Assembly (NCBI GenBank): GCA_963805525.1
Contig: CAWDUT010000006.1
Coordinates: 124,001 to 188,000 of the forward strand
Direction of reading: 5' to 3'
Origin: DASQFQ01 sp963805525
Lineage (GTDB): Bacteria > Actinomycetota > Thermoleophilia > Solirubrobacterales > Solirubrobacteraceae
DNA: 64,000 nt
Made by a program: the position numbers and the translations under genes. Below are positions 45,777 through 54,454 of the stretch, piece by piece. Under the pieces are notes generated by a model, which was given only the letters and a program-made list of their open reading frames with translations, was not told where the DNA came from and made no database searches. The first letter of the stretch is position 1. Every line of letters begins with the position of its first letter.

Positions 45777-47105
45777 ATGAGCGGGCCGGCTTTCCGCGTC
45801 ATCGTGGTGGTGGGCACGCGCCCGGAGGCGATCAAGCTCGTGCCGCTCATCCTCGCGCTGCGCGAGAGCCCGTCGTTGACGCCGGTCGTCGTGTCGAGCG
45901 GCCAGCACCACGCGATGGTGGAGGAGGTGCTCGGCCTCGCCGGCATCACCTCGGATGTCGATCTGTGGGTGGGCTTCCGCCACTCGAGCCTCAACTCGCG
46001 CGTGGCGGCGTTCATGCGCCGCTTCGAGGACTACCTCAGCACCACCTTCGCCGCCGTCACCGGCGAGCGGCCGACGCGCGAGGCCGTGCTCGACGGCTCG
46101 TTCCCGGGCGTCGTGCTCGTGCATGGCGACACGAGCTCCGCGTTCGCCGCCGCGCTGGCGGCGTTCCATCTGCGGATCCCGGTCGGGCACGTCGAGGCCG
46201 GGCTGCGGACCGGGGGCTACAACTTCTCGCCCTTCCCGGAGGAGCTCAACCGCCAGCTGATCTCGTGCATCGCCGCGATGAACTACGCGCCGACGGCCGA
46301 CAACGAGGAGAACCTGGTGCGGGAGAACATCCCGGCCAACCAGATCTTCGTGTGCGGCAACACCGGGATCGACGCGCTGAAGTGGGCGGCCGGCCTCGAC
46401 GTCCCGTTCGACGACGCGCGACTCGCCGAGCTCGTGGAGGGCGACGCGCGTGTCGTCTTGGTGACCGCGCACCGCCGGGAGAACTGGGGCGACGGCCTGC
46501 ACGGGATCGCCGAGGGCATCGCGCGGCTGGCCGCCGAGCGGCCCGAGCTCCGCTTCGTGCTCCCGCTGCATCCGAACCCGCGCGTGCGATCGGACCTGCG
46601 GCCGGCGCTCGAGCCGCTGGAGAACGTGCTCCTCACCGAGCCGTTGCGGTACACCGCGATGGCGAAGCTGCTCGCGCGCTGCGATCTCGTGATCACGGAC
46701 TCGGGCGGCCTGCAGGAGGAGGCGCCCTCGCTCAGCAAGCCGGTGCTGGTGGCGCGTGACAGCACCGAGCGCACCGAAGGGGTCGACGCCGGGACGCTGC
46801 GGATGGTCGGTACCAATCCCGACCGCATCGTGAGCGAGGCCGCCCGGCTGCTCGACGACCCGGTCGCCTACGCCGCGATGGCCGACGCGAGGAACCCCTA
46901 CGGCGACGGTCGCGCCGCGCAGCGGATCGTGGCGCAGCTCGATCACATGGTCACCGGCGTCAACCCGCCGGAGCCGTTCGGATCCGGCTACTCGCGCTCG
47001 GCGATCCTCAAGGCCGTCGGCGCCGACAGCTGGCTCGAGCCGCTGCCCGAGCAGGACACCGAGGAGCGCTGGGAGGAGCATCTCTCGGCCGCGAGCGACG
47101 CATGA
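45777..47105 (+). CDS. wecB: UDP-N-acetylglucosamine 2-epimerase (non-hydrolysing)
   Basis: A 442-residue WecB/MnaA-type enzyme: VIVVVGTRPEAIKLVPLI, VHGDTSSAF, VGHVEAGLRTGGYNFSPFPE, TAHRRENWGDG and ITDSGGLQEEAPSL, all diagnostic. It interconverts UDP-GlcNAc and UDP-ManNAc. It is about 60 residues longer than typical because of a C-terminal tail. ATG 45777 is chosen over 45738 by homology. The next gene, a GT2, overlaps by ATGA, so the enzyme probably supplies ManNAc donor for that synthase. Confidence 0.92.
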   Translation: MSGPAFRVIVVVGTRPEAIKLVPLILALRESPSLTPVVVSSGQHHAMVEEVLGLAGITSDVDLWVGFRHSSLNSRVAAFMRRFEDYLSTTFAAVTGERPTREAVLDGSFPGVVLVHGDTSSAFAAALAAFHLRIPVGHVEAGLRTGGYNFSPFPEELNRQLISCIAAMNYAPTADNEENLVRENIPANQIFVCGNTGIDALKWAAGLDVPFDDARLAELVEGDARVVLVTAHRRENWGDGLHGIAEGIARLAAERPELRFVLPLHPNPRVRSDLRPALEPLENVLLTEPLRYTAMAKLLARCDLVITDSGGLQEEAPSLSKPVLVARDSTERTEGVDAGTLRMVGTNPDRIVSEAARLLDDPVAYAAMADARNPYGDGRAAQRIVAQLDHMVTGVNPPEPFGSGYSRSAILKAVGADSWLEPLPEQDTEERWEEHLSAASDA

Positions 47106-48412
47106 CCGCGCTCGTGCTCCCGTTCGAGGGGCTGCCGCTGTTCTGGCGGATCCTGTTCCTCGCCGCCTTCGTGGTGATCGTGGTGATGCTGGCGTGGACG
47201 ACGCTGCTGTTCATCCGCGCGGAGCGCGCGCGGACGCACCCGCCGCAGGTGCCCGACGACGGCGCCGACGGCTTCGCGTGGGTCTTCCTCGTGCCCGCGC
47301 TCAACGAGGCGCTGACGATCGCCGACAGCGTCGCCCGCCTGGAGGCGATCCCGGTGCGGCGGCGCCACATCGTCGTGATCGACGACGGCTCTGACGACGG
47401 CACCGCGGACGCACTCGCCACGATCGCCCCGCCTGACCTGCGGGTGCTGCGGCGCGAGCCGCCCGAGGCGCGGCAGGGCAAGGCCGCCGCGCTCAACTAC
47501 GCCTACCGGCGGTTCGGCGAGCTCGTGGGGGAGACGCCGCGCGACGAGGTGATCGTCGTGGTCGTCGACGCCGACGGGCGGCTTGCCCCGGACGCGCCGC
47601 GCTACGCGGCGGCGCACTTCGCCGACGAGCGCGTGGGGGGTGTCCAGTCGCTGGTCCGGATCTACAACCGGGGGCGCGTGCTGACGTGGTTCCAGGACGT
47701 GGAGTTCGCGGTCTACGGGTTCCTCTACCAGGCCGGCCGCACGAGCTGGGGCACGGCCGGCATGGGGGGCAACGGGCAGTTCAACCGGCTCTCGGCGCTC
47801 GATGAGGTCGCCGACCACGTCGGCCCCTGGCGCGACCGCCTGACCGAAGACCAGGACCTCGGCCTGCGGCTGATCGGCGCGGGCTGGCAGGGCCGGCAGG
47901 AGCTGCGCGCGGTGGTCGAGCAGCAGGGCCTGCCCGGGCTGCGCCGGCTCTTCCGCCAGCGCACGCGCTGGTCGCAAGGCAACCTGCAGGCGATGGGCCT
48001 GCTGGGCGTGGTCTTCCAGGCGCCGGTGGGGCTCGTGGCGCGGCTGGACCAGCTCACCTACCTGCTGATGCCGTTCTGGCAGGCGGTGGTGGGCGCCTCG
48101 CTGGTCGGCTCGCTGGTGCTGTGGGCCACCGGAGACGTGGGCTTCTGGGACGGCGGGCCGCTGTGGCAGCTCGGGTTTTTCTACGTGCTCGGGGTCGGCG
48201 GGGTGGTGCTCGGCTGCGTGGCTCGCGGGGCGCCGCGCGGGTTCCGCGGCATCCTCGGCGGCCTGCTCGTCGCGCAGGCCTACGCGTTCTACTCGTGGTT
48301 GCTGTGGCCGGTGCTCGTGCGCTCGACGCTGCGGCAGCTGACCGACCGCCGCGGGTGGGCGAAGACCGAGCGCGAGCGGGTGAGCTTGACGCCGCCGCCG
48401 GCCCCACGCTGA
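47102..48412 (+). CDS. Membrane GT2 glycosyltransferase
   Basis: A 436-residue processive GT2 with an N-terminal helix (about 15-40), VFLVPALNEAL, VIDDGSDDGT, VVDADGRL, GNGQFNR, catalytic Asp in TEDQDLGLRL, and RQRTRWSQGN, then four or so C-terminal helices. It should polymerise a nucleotide sugar at the membrane. Coupling to the 2-epimerase suggests a ManNAc-containing polymer, inferred from context. Confidence 0.9.
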   Translation: MTALVLPFEGLPLFWRILFLAAFVVIVVMLAWTTLLFIRAERARTHPPQVPDDGADGFAWVFLVPALNEALTIADSVARLEAIPVRRRHIVVIDDGSDDGTADALATIAPPDLRVLRREPPEARQGKAAALNYAYRRFGELVGETPRDEVIVVVVDADGRLAPDAPRYAAAHFADERVGGVQSLVRIYNRGRVLTWFQDVEFAVYGFLYQAGRTSWGTAGMGGNGQFNRLSALDEVADHVGPWRDRLTEDQDLGLRLIGAGWQGRQELRAVVEQQGLPGLRRLFRQRTRWSQGNLQAMGLLGVVFQAPVGLVARLDQLTYLLMPFWQAVVGASLVGSLVLWATGDVGFWDGGPLWQLGFFYVLGVGGVVLGCVARGAPRGFRGILGGLLVAQAYAFYSWLLWPVLVRSTLRQLTDRRGWAKTERERVSLTPPPAPR

Positions 48413-48419
48413 GTCCGGT

Positions 48420-49949
48420 CTAGGCGGGAACGCTCGCCGGCTGCGCGTCGTCGGCGGGCTCGACCCGCCCGCGCGGCAACCCGCGCACCGCGACGAGGAA
48501 GGTCGCGGCCATCACCCCGGCCATGATGTAGAAGACGGTCTGCGCCGAACGGGCGAACGCGAGCTGGACGTCGTGCAGGATTGCCGGCGACCCTCCGCCG
48601 CCCGAGCCGAAGCCTCCGGCGGCCGCCCGCTCGGCCGCGGCGCGCGGGACGCCGTGCTTCATCAGCGCGTCGGCGATGTTCGTCTGCGACTCGCTGACGA
48701 GGATCGCGCCGAGCACGGCGAGCCCGAGGCTGGCGCCGAAGTTCCGCGCCGTCTGGGTGATGCCGGTGACCTCGCTGTAGCTCGCGCTCGGCGCGCGGTT
48801 GACGGCGTCGGTGCTGGCGGTGCCGAGCATCAGCCCGACCCCGCCGCCGGCCAGCGCGACGTACGGCCACTGGTCGCCGAGCGACAGGTCGGTGAGCTTG
48901 CCGGCCAGCAGGTAGAAGCCGACCGCCCCCAGCGCGGTGCCCGCCACGACCGCGGGGCGCGCGCCGCGCCTGTCGAGGATGCGCCCGCCGATCTGCGCCA
49001 TCACGACGAAGCCGAGGAAGAAGTACGCGATGTAAAGGCCGGCGTTGGAGGCCGTCTCCCCGAGCGAGACCTGCGCGTACACGCTGCCGAAGAAGAAGAA
49101 CGGGACGAACACGACCGACATCAGCCCGAGCACGAGCGTCTCGGTCGCGAAGCCGCGGTCGCGGAAGATCCGCAGGTCCAGCAGCGGCTCCGCCGCGCGC
49201 CGCTCCCACACCACGAAGACGGCCAGCAACGCCAGGCCGACGAGCACGCAGCCCCACGTCGCGGCGCTGCTCCAGCCCCACGCGCCCGACTGCTGGAAGC
49301 CGAGCACCGTGAGGCCCATGCCGCCGGTGACGAGCACGGTGCCGCGTGCGTCGAGGCCCGCCGGGTGGCGCTCGTCCTCGATCTTCGCGCGCCAGATCAG
49401 GTACAGCGCGATCAGCGCGACCGGGATGTTGATCCAGAAGATCGAGCGCCACGTCCACTGCGTCAGGTAGCCGCCGGTGATCGGGCCGATCGCGGTCAGG
49501 CCGCCGGAGATGCCGAAGAAGATCGCCATCGCCCGCCCGCGCTCGCGCAGGGGGAACGACGCCACGACGATGCCGACCGCGGCCGGGAACATGAGCGCCG
49601 CGGTCGCGCCCTGGAGCACGCGGAACGTGATGATCCACGGCTCCGCGAGGTCGCCCGTCGGCGTCGCGCCGCACAGCGCCGAGGTGATCGCGAAGCCGGC
49701 GACGCCGATCACCACCATCCGCCGCCGCCCGAGCACGTCGCCGAGCTTGCCGCCGAACGCGAACAGCGACGCCAGCGCCAGCAGGTAGCCGTTGATGACC
49801 CACTGCGCGCCGGTCGGGCTCAGCGACAGCTCCTTCTCCAGGTTCGGGACCGCGATCGCCACGATCGTCTGGTCGATGAACGTCATCGCGACGGCGAACA
49901 CCATCGCGGCGAGGACCAGGTTCTCGTTCGGGTGCGGCCGCGCCGACAC
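48420..49949 (-). CDS. DHA2-family (14-TM) MFS drug exporter
   Basis: A 509-residue protein from GTG 49949 (SARPHPNENLVLAAMVF). It has 14 predicted helices and typical motifs: DQTIVAIAVPNLEKEL (motif D1), GKLGDVLGRRRM (motif A) and GATAALMFPAAVGIV. EmrB/QacA relatives export drugs or cations by proton antiport. The upstream frame (to 50183) overlaps another gene and is not homologous. Confidence 0.92.
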   Translation of the reverse strand: MSARPHPNENLVLAAMVFAVAMTFIDQTIVAIAVPNLEKELSLSPTGAQWVINGYLLALASLFAFGGKLGDVLGRRRMVVIGVAGFAITSALCGATPTGDLAEPWIITFRVLQGATAALMFPAAVGIVVASFPLRERGRAMAIFFGISGGLTAIGPITGGYLTQWTWRSIFWINIPVALIALYLIWRAKIEDERHPAGLDARGTVLVTGGMGLTVLGFQQSGAWGWSSAATWGCVLVGLALLAVFVVWERRAAEPLLDLRIFRDRGFATETLVLGLMSVVFVPFFFFGSVYAQVSLGETASNAGLYIAYFFLGFVVMAQIGGRILDRRGARPAVVAGTALGAVGFYLLAGKLTDLSLGDQWPYVALAGGGVGLMLGTASTDAVNRAPSASYSEVTGITQTARNFGASLGLAVLGAILVSESQTNIADALMKHGVPRAAAERAAAGGFGSGGGGSPAILHDVQLAFARSAQTVFYIMAGVMAATFLVAVRGLPRGRVEPADDAQPASVPA

Positions 49950-49971
49950 GGCGCGGAATCGTACGCCCGAT

Positions 49972-50220
49972 CTAGGCGCCCGGCATCCTCCCGGCCGCCA
50001 GGGGCGTGGAGTGCCGCCGCCACAGGCGCCAGCTGCCGTCGTGTCGCCAGACGTCGCTGATGACGAGGATGCCGCTGCGGTCCTCGCCCAGCACGGTCGC
50101 GCGCAGGGTGACGCGCTGCAGGATGGCCGCCGTGTCGCCGTCGCGGTCCACGAGCGCGGTCGCAGCGCGCACTTCCAGGGCACGCTGGAACGCGTCCGCC
50201 GCGGCGACCACGTCGTCCAT
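49972..50220 (-). CDS. Small NTF2/SnoaL-like protein
   Basis: An 82-residue protein: AAADAFQRALEVRAATALVDRDGDTAAILQ, then VTLRATVLGEDRSGILVISDVWRHDGSWRLWRRHSTPL, a strand pattern like a shortened DUF4440/NTF2 domain. It lies between the DHA2 transporter and the half-ALDH gene on the same strand, ending 23 bases before the transporter start. Function is unknown. Confidence 0.68.
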   Translation of the reverse strand: MDDVVAAADAFQRALEVRAATALVDRDGDTAAILQRVTLRATVLGEDRSGILVISDVWRHDGSWRLWRRHSTPLAAGRMPGA

Positions 50221-50226
50221 CGGGAC

Positions 50227-51009
50227 CTAGACCCCGATGGGGTGCCAGGCGGTCTTGAGCTCGGTCAGCGCCTCCAGCCGCGCGAGCGGGTCGCCGTCCG
50301 GCGCCGGGCGCGAGACGCGCTTCACCGTGTCGGCGGCGAGCTCGTCGATCTCCAGCGCGCGCTCGCGGTCGCCGGTGGCGTCGACGATGGCGTTGACGTC
50401 GCGGTGCCCGCATAGCGGCGCGAGCAGCTCCTCGATGCGGCCGGACAGCAGGTTGAGCACGCCGCCGGGCACGTCGGAGACGCCGGCCACCTCGCCGAGG
50501 TCGAGCGGGCGCAGCGGCCGGGTCCGGGAGATCAGCGCGACGACGGTGTTGCCGGCCGCGAGCGCCGGGGCGACCTCGCGGATCAGGCCGAGCACGTCGG
50601 GCTCGTCCGGCGCGAGCACGGCGACGACGCCGGTCGGCTCCGGGGTGGAGAAGCTCAGATACGGCGCGGCGACCGGGTTGACGCCGCCCATCACCGCGGC
50701 CAGCTTGTCGGTCCAGCCCGCGTAGTGGACGAGCAGGTCGACGGCCTCGCCGACGTCGTCGCCGAACTCTCCGCTGCGCGACTCCAGCGCCTCCGCGAAG
50801 CGGTAGAGCACCTGGCCGCGGTTGTAGGCGGTGCGCGCGGCCCAGCCGGCCTGCGCGCCGCGCGCCACCTTCACGGCGTCGCGCACGTCCTTGCGCGAGG
50901 CGCGCGGGACGTTGGCGCCCGCCACGGCGTCGCTGCGCCCCGACTCCGAGCGCGCGAACTTGCCGCCCACGTAGAGCTTGTAGGTCTTGGCGACGGCGAC
51001 CCGGCTCAC
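50227..51009 (-). CDS. Half-length aldehyde dehydrogenase-like protein
   Basis: A 260-residue protein from a GTG overlapping the full ALDH stop. It keeps the ALDH N-terminal, cofactor-binding architecture (YKLYVGGKFARSESGRSDAV, AYNRGQVLYRFAEALESR, PALAAGNTVVAL, LNLLSGR) but stops before the catalytic half; neither the GQ-C motif nor ELGG is present. It likely acts as a partner or structural subunit of the coupled full-length ALDH, or as a pseudoenzyme. Such pairs beside deoC occur in actinobacteria. Confidence 0.82.
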   Translation of the reverse strand: MSRVAVAKTYKLYVGGKFARSESGRSDAVAGANVPRASRKDVRDAVKVARGAQAGWAARTAYNRGQVLYRFAEALESRSGEFGDDVGEAVDLLVHYAGWTDKLAAVMGGVNPVAAPYLSFSTPEPTGVVAVLAPDEPDVLGLIREVAPALAAGNTVVALISRTRPLRPLDLGEVAGVSDVPGGVLNLLSGRIEELLAPLCGHRDVNAIVDATGDRERALEIDELAADTVKRVSRPAPDGDPLARLEALTELKTAWHPIGV

Positions 51010-52463
51010 GTCAGCCTCACGTACGGGAGCAGCCCCGCCGGCCCGCCCTCGCGCCCGAACCCGCTCTCCTTGTAGCCGCCGAACGCGGCCGTCGGGTCGA
51101 AGCGGTTGTAGGTGTTCTGCCACACGACGCCGGCACGCAGCGCGGAGGCGACCTCGAACGCCTTCGAGCCGTTGTCGGTCCACACGCCGGCGGCGAGCCC
51201 GTAGGCGGAGTTGTTCGCGCGCTCGACCGCCTCGGCCGGCGTGCGGAACGTCGTCACCGACACGACCGGGCCGAAGATCTCCTCGACCGCGATCCGGTTG
51301 GCGGGCGCGACGTCGAGGAAGAGCGTGGGCGGGAACCAGTAGCCGGTCTCCGGCAGCGCGCAGGCGACCGAGCGCCGGGTCGCGCCCTCGCGCTCGCCCT
51401 CATCCACCAACTCGGAGATGCGGGCGAGCTGCGCCGCGCTGTTGATGGCGCCGACGTCGGTGTTCTTGTCGAGCGGGTCGCCGACCCGCAGCCGCTCCAT
51501 CCGCGCCCACAGCTTGCGCGTGACCTCCTCGGCCACGCTCTCCTGCAGCAGCAGCCGCGAGCCCGCGCAGCAGACGTGGCCCTGGTTGAAGAAGATGCCC
51601 TCGATGATGCCCTCGACGGCCTGGTCGAGCGCGGCGTCCTCGAACACGATGTTGGCCGACTTGCCGCCGAGCTCGAGCGTCAGCCCCGTGCCGGTGCCGG
51701 CCAGCGCGCGTTGGATCTCCTTGCCGACCGCGGTGGAGCCGGTGAAGGCGACCTTGTCGAGGCCGGAGCGCACGAGCTCCGCGCCGGCGCTGCCGTCGCC
51801 CGTGACGATGTTGACCACGCCCGCGGGGAGGCCCGCCTCCTGGCAGATCTCGGCCAGCAGCAGTGCGGTCAGCGGCGTCGTCTCGGCGGGCTTGAGCACC
51901 GCCGTGTTGCCGGTCGCGAGCGCGGGGGCGAGCTTCCACGCCGCCATCAGCAGCGGGAAGTTCCACGGCACGACCTGGCCGACGACGCCGCGCGGCTCGT
52001 GCGGGCGGCCGGCCAGCGCGTACTGCAGCTTGTCCGCCCAGCCCGCGTAGGAGAAGAAGTGCTGGGCCGCGAGCGGGACGTCGATGTCGCGCGACTCGCG
52101 GATCGGCTTGCCGCCGTCGAGCGACTCCACGACCGCCAGCTCGCGCGCCCGCTCCTGGATCAGCCGCGCGATGCGGAACAGGTACTTGCCGCGCTCGAGC
52201 GGCGGCAGCTTCCGCCAGCGGGGCGCGGCGGCGCGGGCCGCTTCGACGGCGCGGGCGACGTCCTTCGCCCCCGCGAAGGCGACCTCGGCGAGCGGCTCCT
52301 CGTTCGCCGGGTTGATCGTCTGCACCCGCGTGCCGTCGCCGGGCGCGACGAACGACCCGCCGATGAACAGGTCGTAGCTGTCGCGCAGCGAGGCCGAGTC
52401 GCGCGACTCGGGCGCGGGCGCGTAGTCCCAGCGCAGCGTGGTCCTGGGGGCTTCGACGCTCAT
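51006..52463 (-). CDS. Aldehyde dehydrogenase
   Basis: A 485-residue NAD(P)-dependent ALDH with VPWNFPLLMA (Asn), FTGSTAVGKE, catalytic Glu in TLELGGKSAN and Cys in NQGHVCCAGSR. Encoded between deoC and the half-ALDH and overlapping both (ATGA, GTGA), it probably oxidises acetaldehyde or glyceraldehyde-type products of the aldolase during deoxynucleoside use. Confidence 0.93.
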   Translation of the reverse strand: MSVEAPRTTLRWDYAPAPESRDSASLRDSYDLFIGGSFVAPGDGTRVQTINPANEEPLAEVAFAGAKDVARAVEAARAAAPRWRKLPPLERGKYLFRIARLIQERARELAVVESLDGGKPIRESRDIDVPLAAQHFFSYAGWADKLQYALAGRPHEPRGVVGQVVPWNFPLLMAAWKLAPALATGNTAVLKPAETTPLTALLLAEICQEAGLPAGVVNIVTGDGSAGAELVRSGLDKVAFTGSTAVGKEIQRALAGTGTGLTLELGGKSANIVFEDAALDQAVEGIIEGIFFNQGHVCCAGSRLLLQESVAEEVTRKLWARMERLRVGDPLDKNTDVGAINSAAQLARISELVDEGEREGATRRSVACALPETGYWFPPTLFLDVAPANRIAVEEIFGPVVSVTTFRTPAEAVERANNSAYGLAAGVWTDNGSKAFEVASALRAGVVWQNTYNRFDPTAAFGGYKESGFGREGGPAGLLPYVRLT

Positions 52464-53347
52464 TCCTTGGAGAAGTCCTCCGAGCGGCCGTAGTGGCCGC
52501 TGTCGAGCTTGGCGTACTGCATCAGCAGATCGTTGAGCACCGACGAGGCGCCGATGCGGAAGCGATCGGCCGTCAGCCACTCGTCGCCCAGCGTCTCCTT
52601 GACCAGCACGAGCATGTGCATCGCCTGCTTGGTGGTGCTGACCCCGCCGGCCGCCTTGACGCCGATGATCTGCCCGGTGCGCCAGGCGTGGTCGCGCACG
52701 GTCTCCAGCATCACCAGCACGACGCCGGGGGTGGCGCCGGTCTTGGCCTTGCCGGTCGACGTCTTGATGAAGTCGGCGCCGGCGTCGATCGCGAGCTGCG
52801 AGGCGTGGCGGACGTGCGCGTAGGTCGGCAGCTCGGCGGTCTCGAGGATCACCTTCAGGTGCGCGTCGCCGCACGCCGCCTTGACCGCCTCGATCTCGCG
52901 CGCGACCCGGGCGTCGTCGCCGCTCAGGTACGCCTCGCGCGAGATGACCATGTCGATCTCGCCCGCGCCCGCGGCGACCGCGTCGCGGGTCTCCTCGACC
53001 TTGACCTCGAGCGAGGTCTGGCCGGCCGGGAAGCCCGTCGCCACCGAGGCGACCGCTACGCCGGTCCCGCGCAGCGCCTCGCGCGCGACCGGCACGAGCG
53101 CCGGGTAGACGCAGACCGCCGCGCAGGACGGGATCTCCGGCCGCGTCGGGTCCGGCACGACCGCCTTCGCGCACAGGTGGCGCACCTTGCCGGGCGTGTC
53201 GGAGCCCTCGAGGGTCGTCAGGTCGAGCATCGACGTGGCGATGCGGATGCCCTCGCGCTTGGCCGACGTCTTGATCGACCGCTTGCCGAGAGCCGCGGCG
53301 CGCTCATCGACGCCGACACGGCTGACGGGGGTCAGCGAACGGCTCAT
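52460..53347 (-). CDS. deoC: Deoxyribose-phosphate aldolase
   Basis: A 295-residue class I aldolase. It has SMLDLTTLEG near the substrate site and the Schiff-base Lys in DFIKTSTGKA, with the second conserved Lys in GVKAAGGVSTTKQA. It splits 2-deoxyribose-5-phosphate into glyceraldehyde-3-phosphate and acetaldehyde. It is longer than E. coli DeoC by an N-terminal segment. ATG 53347 is used; ATG 53356 is in frame but lies inside a palindrome (53350-53364). It is the first gene of the deoC-ALDH-half-ALDH operon. Confidence 0.93.
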   Translation of the reverse strand: MSRSLTPVSRVGVDERAAALGKRSIKTSAKREGIRIATSMLDLTTLEGSDTPGKVRHLCAKAVVPDPTRPEIPSCAAVCVYPALVPVAREALRGTGVAVASVATGFPAGQTSLEVKVEETRDAVAAGAGEIDMVISREAYLSGDDARVAREIEAVKAACGDAHLKVILETAELPTYAHVRHASQLAIDAGADFIKTSTGKAKTGATPGVVLVMLETVRDHAWRTGQIIGVKAAGGVSTTKQAMHMLVLVKETLGDEWLTADRFRIGASSVLNDLLMQYAKLDSGHYGRSEDFSKE

Positions 53348-53349
53348 CT

Positions 53350-53364
53350 GTGCCATCTTGGCAC
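53350..53364. promoter_or_regulatory. 15-bp palindrome between deoC and the divergent gene
   Basis: GTGCCATCTTGGCAC has perfect 6-bp arms around TCT. It lies directly before deoC ATG 53347 and 10 bases before the ATG at 53375, so one factor could control both directions. Confidence 0.5.
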
Positions 53365-53374
53365 GGAGCAGGAA

Positions 53375-54148
53375 ATGAGTACTGACGAATCCCGTATCGG
53401 CCCGCTCCAGATCCTGCTCGTCGGGTTCGACACGACCGAGCGCTTCCGCGGCGACATCGCGCGCGAGATCGGCTTCCTCCGCGGCCGCGGGCTGCTGCGG
53501 GTGATCGATGCCCGGCTCCTCCATCGCGGGGACGACGCCAAGCTCACCGAGGTTGCCGACCTCAACCCGCTGCTCGGCGACCCGCCCGAGCCGGCGAACC
53601 CGATCGCGCACCTGCTGGGCACGAACGGCGGCGGCAACGGCGGCACGACCCCGCAGGACGCGTTCCCCCGCACGGCCGGCTTCGCCCTGGAGGACCTGCG
53701 GAACCTGACCGACGAGATCGGCACGGGCGAGTACGCGGCCGTCGTGCTGGTCGAGCACCTGTGGGCGGCGGGCCTCCGCGAGACGATCCGCGGGGCCGGC
53801 GGCCGCCTGCTGGGCCAGGGCTTCCTGACGCCGGAGGTCGTGATGGTCGTCGGCGCGGAGCTGCGCGCCCGGTCCGACGCGCAGGCCGCGCTCGAGCTCG
53901 CACAGGCCACCCGGGCCAGCGCGCTCGTCGACGCCCTGGCGGCGATCGCGGCGCGCGGCGACGCCACGGTGGAGGAGCGCGCGCGGGCGGCGAGCGAGGT
54001 CGTGGGCGTGCTTGTCGACCAGGGCTTCATCCATCCCACCGAGACCGCGGACGCGGTCGGGGCGCTCGCCACCGCCGGCGTGCTCGAGAGCGCGCTGGTC
54101 GAGGCCGCGGTCGCCGAGGCGGAAGACGCCCTCGGCGACGACCGCTAG
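53375..54148 (+). CDS. DUF1269/DUF6325-like protein with helical C-terminus
   Basis: A 257-residue soluble protein. The first half (IGPLQILLVGFDTTERFRGD, FLRGRGLLRVIDARLL) matches the pattern of DUF1269/DUF6325 proteins, which I recall as a ferredoxin-like repeat of unknown role. A Gly-rich linker (TNGGGNGGTT) and VVLVEHLWAAGLRETIRGAGG follow, then an Ala/Glu-rich helical tail (about 165-255). It is divergent from deoC and shares CTAG with the next convergent gene. Confidence 0.72.
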   Translation: MSTDESRIGPLQILLVGFDTTERFRGDIAREIGFLRGRGLLRVIDARLLHRGDDAKLTEVADLNPLLGDPPEPANPIAHLLGTNGGGNGGTTPQDAFPRTAGFALEDLRNLTDEIGTGEYAAVVLVEHLWAAGLRETIRGAGGRLLGQGFLTPEVVMVVGAELRARSDAQAALELAQATRASALVDALAAIAARGDATVEERARAASEVVGVLVDQGFIHPTETADAVGALATAGVLESALVEAAVAEAEDALGDDR

Positions 54149-54432
54149 TTCACGCCCAGCGCGGGGTTCGGCTCCTCGACCACGCCGAGCGACTCGAGCT
54201 CGGTGACGAGGATGATGTGGCGGGCGGAGATCGCCAGGTAGTCCTGGCGCTCGGGCTCGTGCGAGCCGTCTGCCCAGCGGACGTCCGCGTCGATCAGCGC
54301 GATGAAGTCGGAGTCGTGGGCGTTGAGGTAGTCCGTGGTCCGCGAGCGGTAGCCCTCGTGGGGCAGCTGCAGCGTGCCTTCGATGATGTGGCGCTGGGTC
54401 TCGACCCGCACGCGCTCGCGGCGAAATTGCAT
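54145..54432 (-). CDS. Small conserved beta-rich protein, unknown function
   Basis: A 95-residue protein starting MQFRRERVRVETQRHIIEG. It alternates short strands (EGTLQLP, DFIALIDADVRW, DYLAISARHIILVTEL), giving a PilZ-like or Sm-like beta pattern, but no domain is confidently recognised. It is divergent from the amidohydrolase with 22 bases between starts. Confidence 0.7.
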   Translation of the reverse strand: MQFRRERVRVETQRHIIEGTLQLPHEGYRSRTTDYLNAHDSDFIALIDADVRWADGSHEPERQDYLAISARHIILVTELESLGVVEEPNPALGVN

Positions 54433-54454
54433 TCGGCCATTATTGTGGCGCGCC

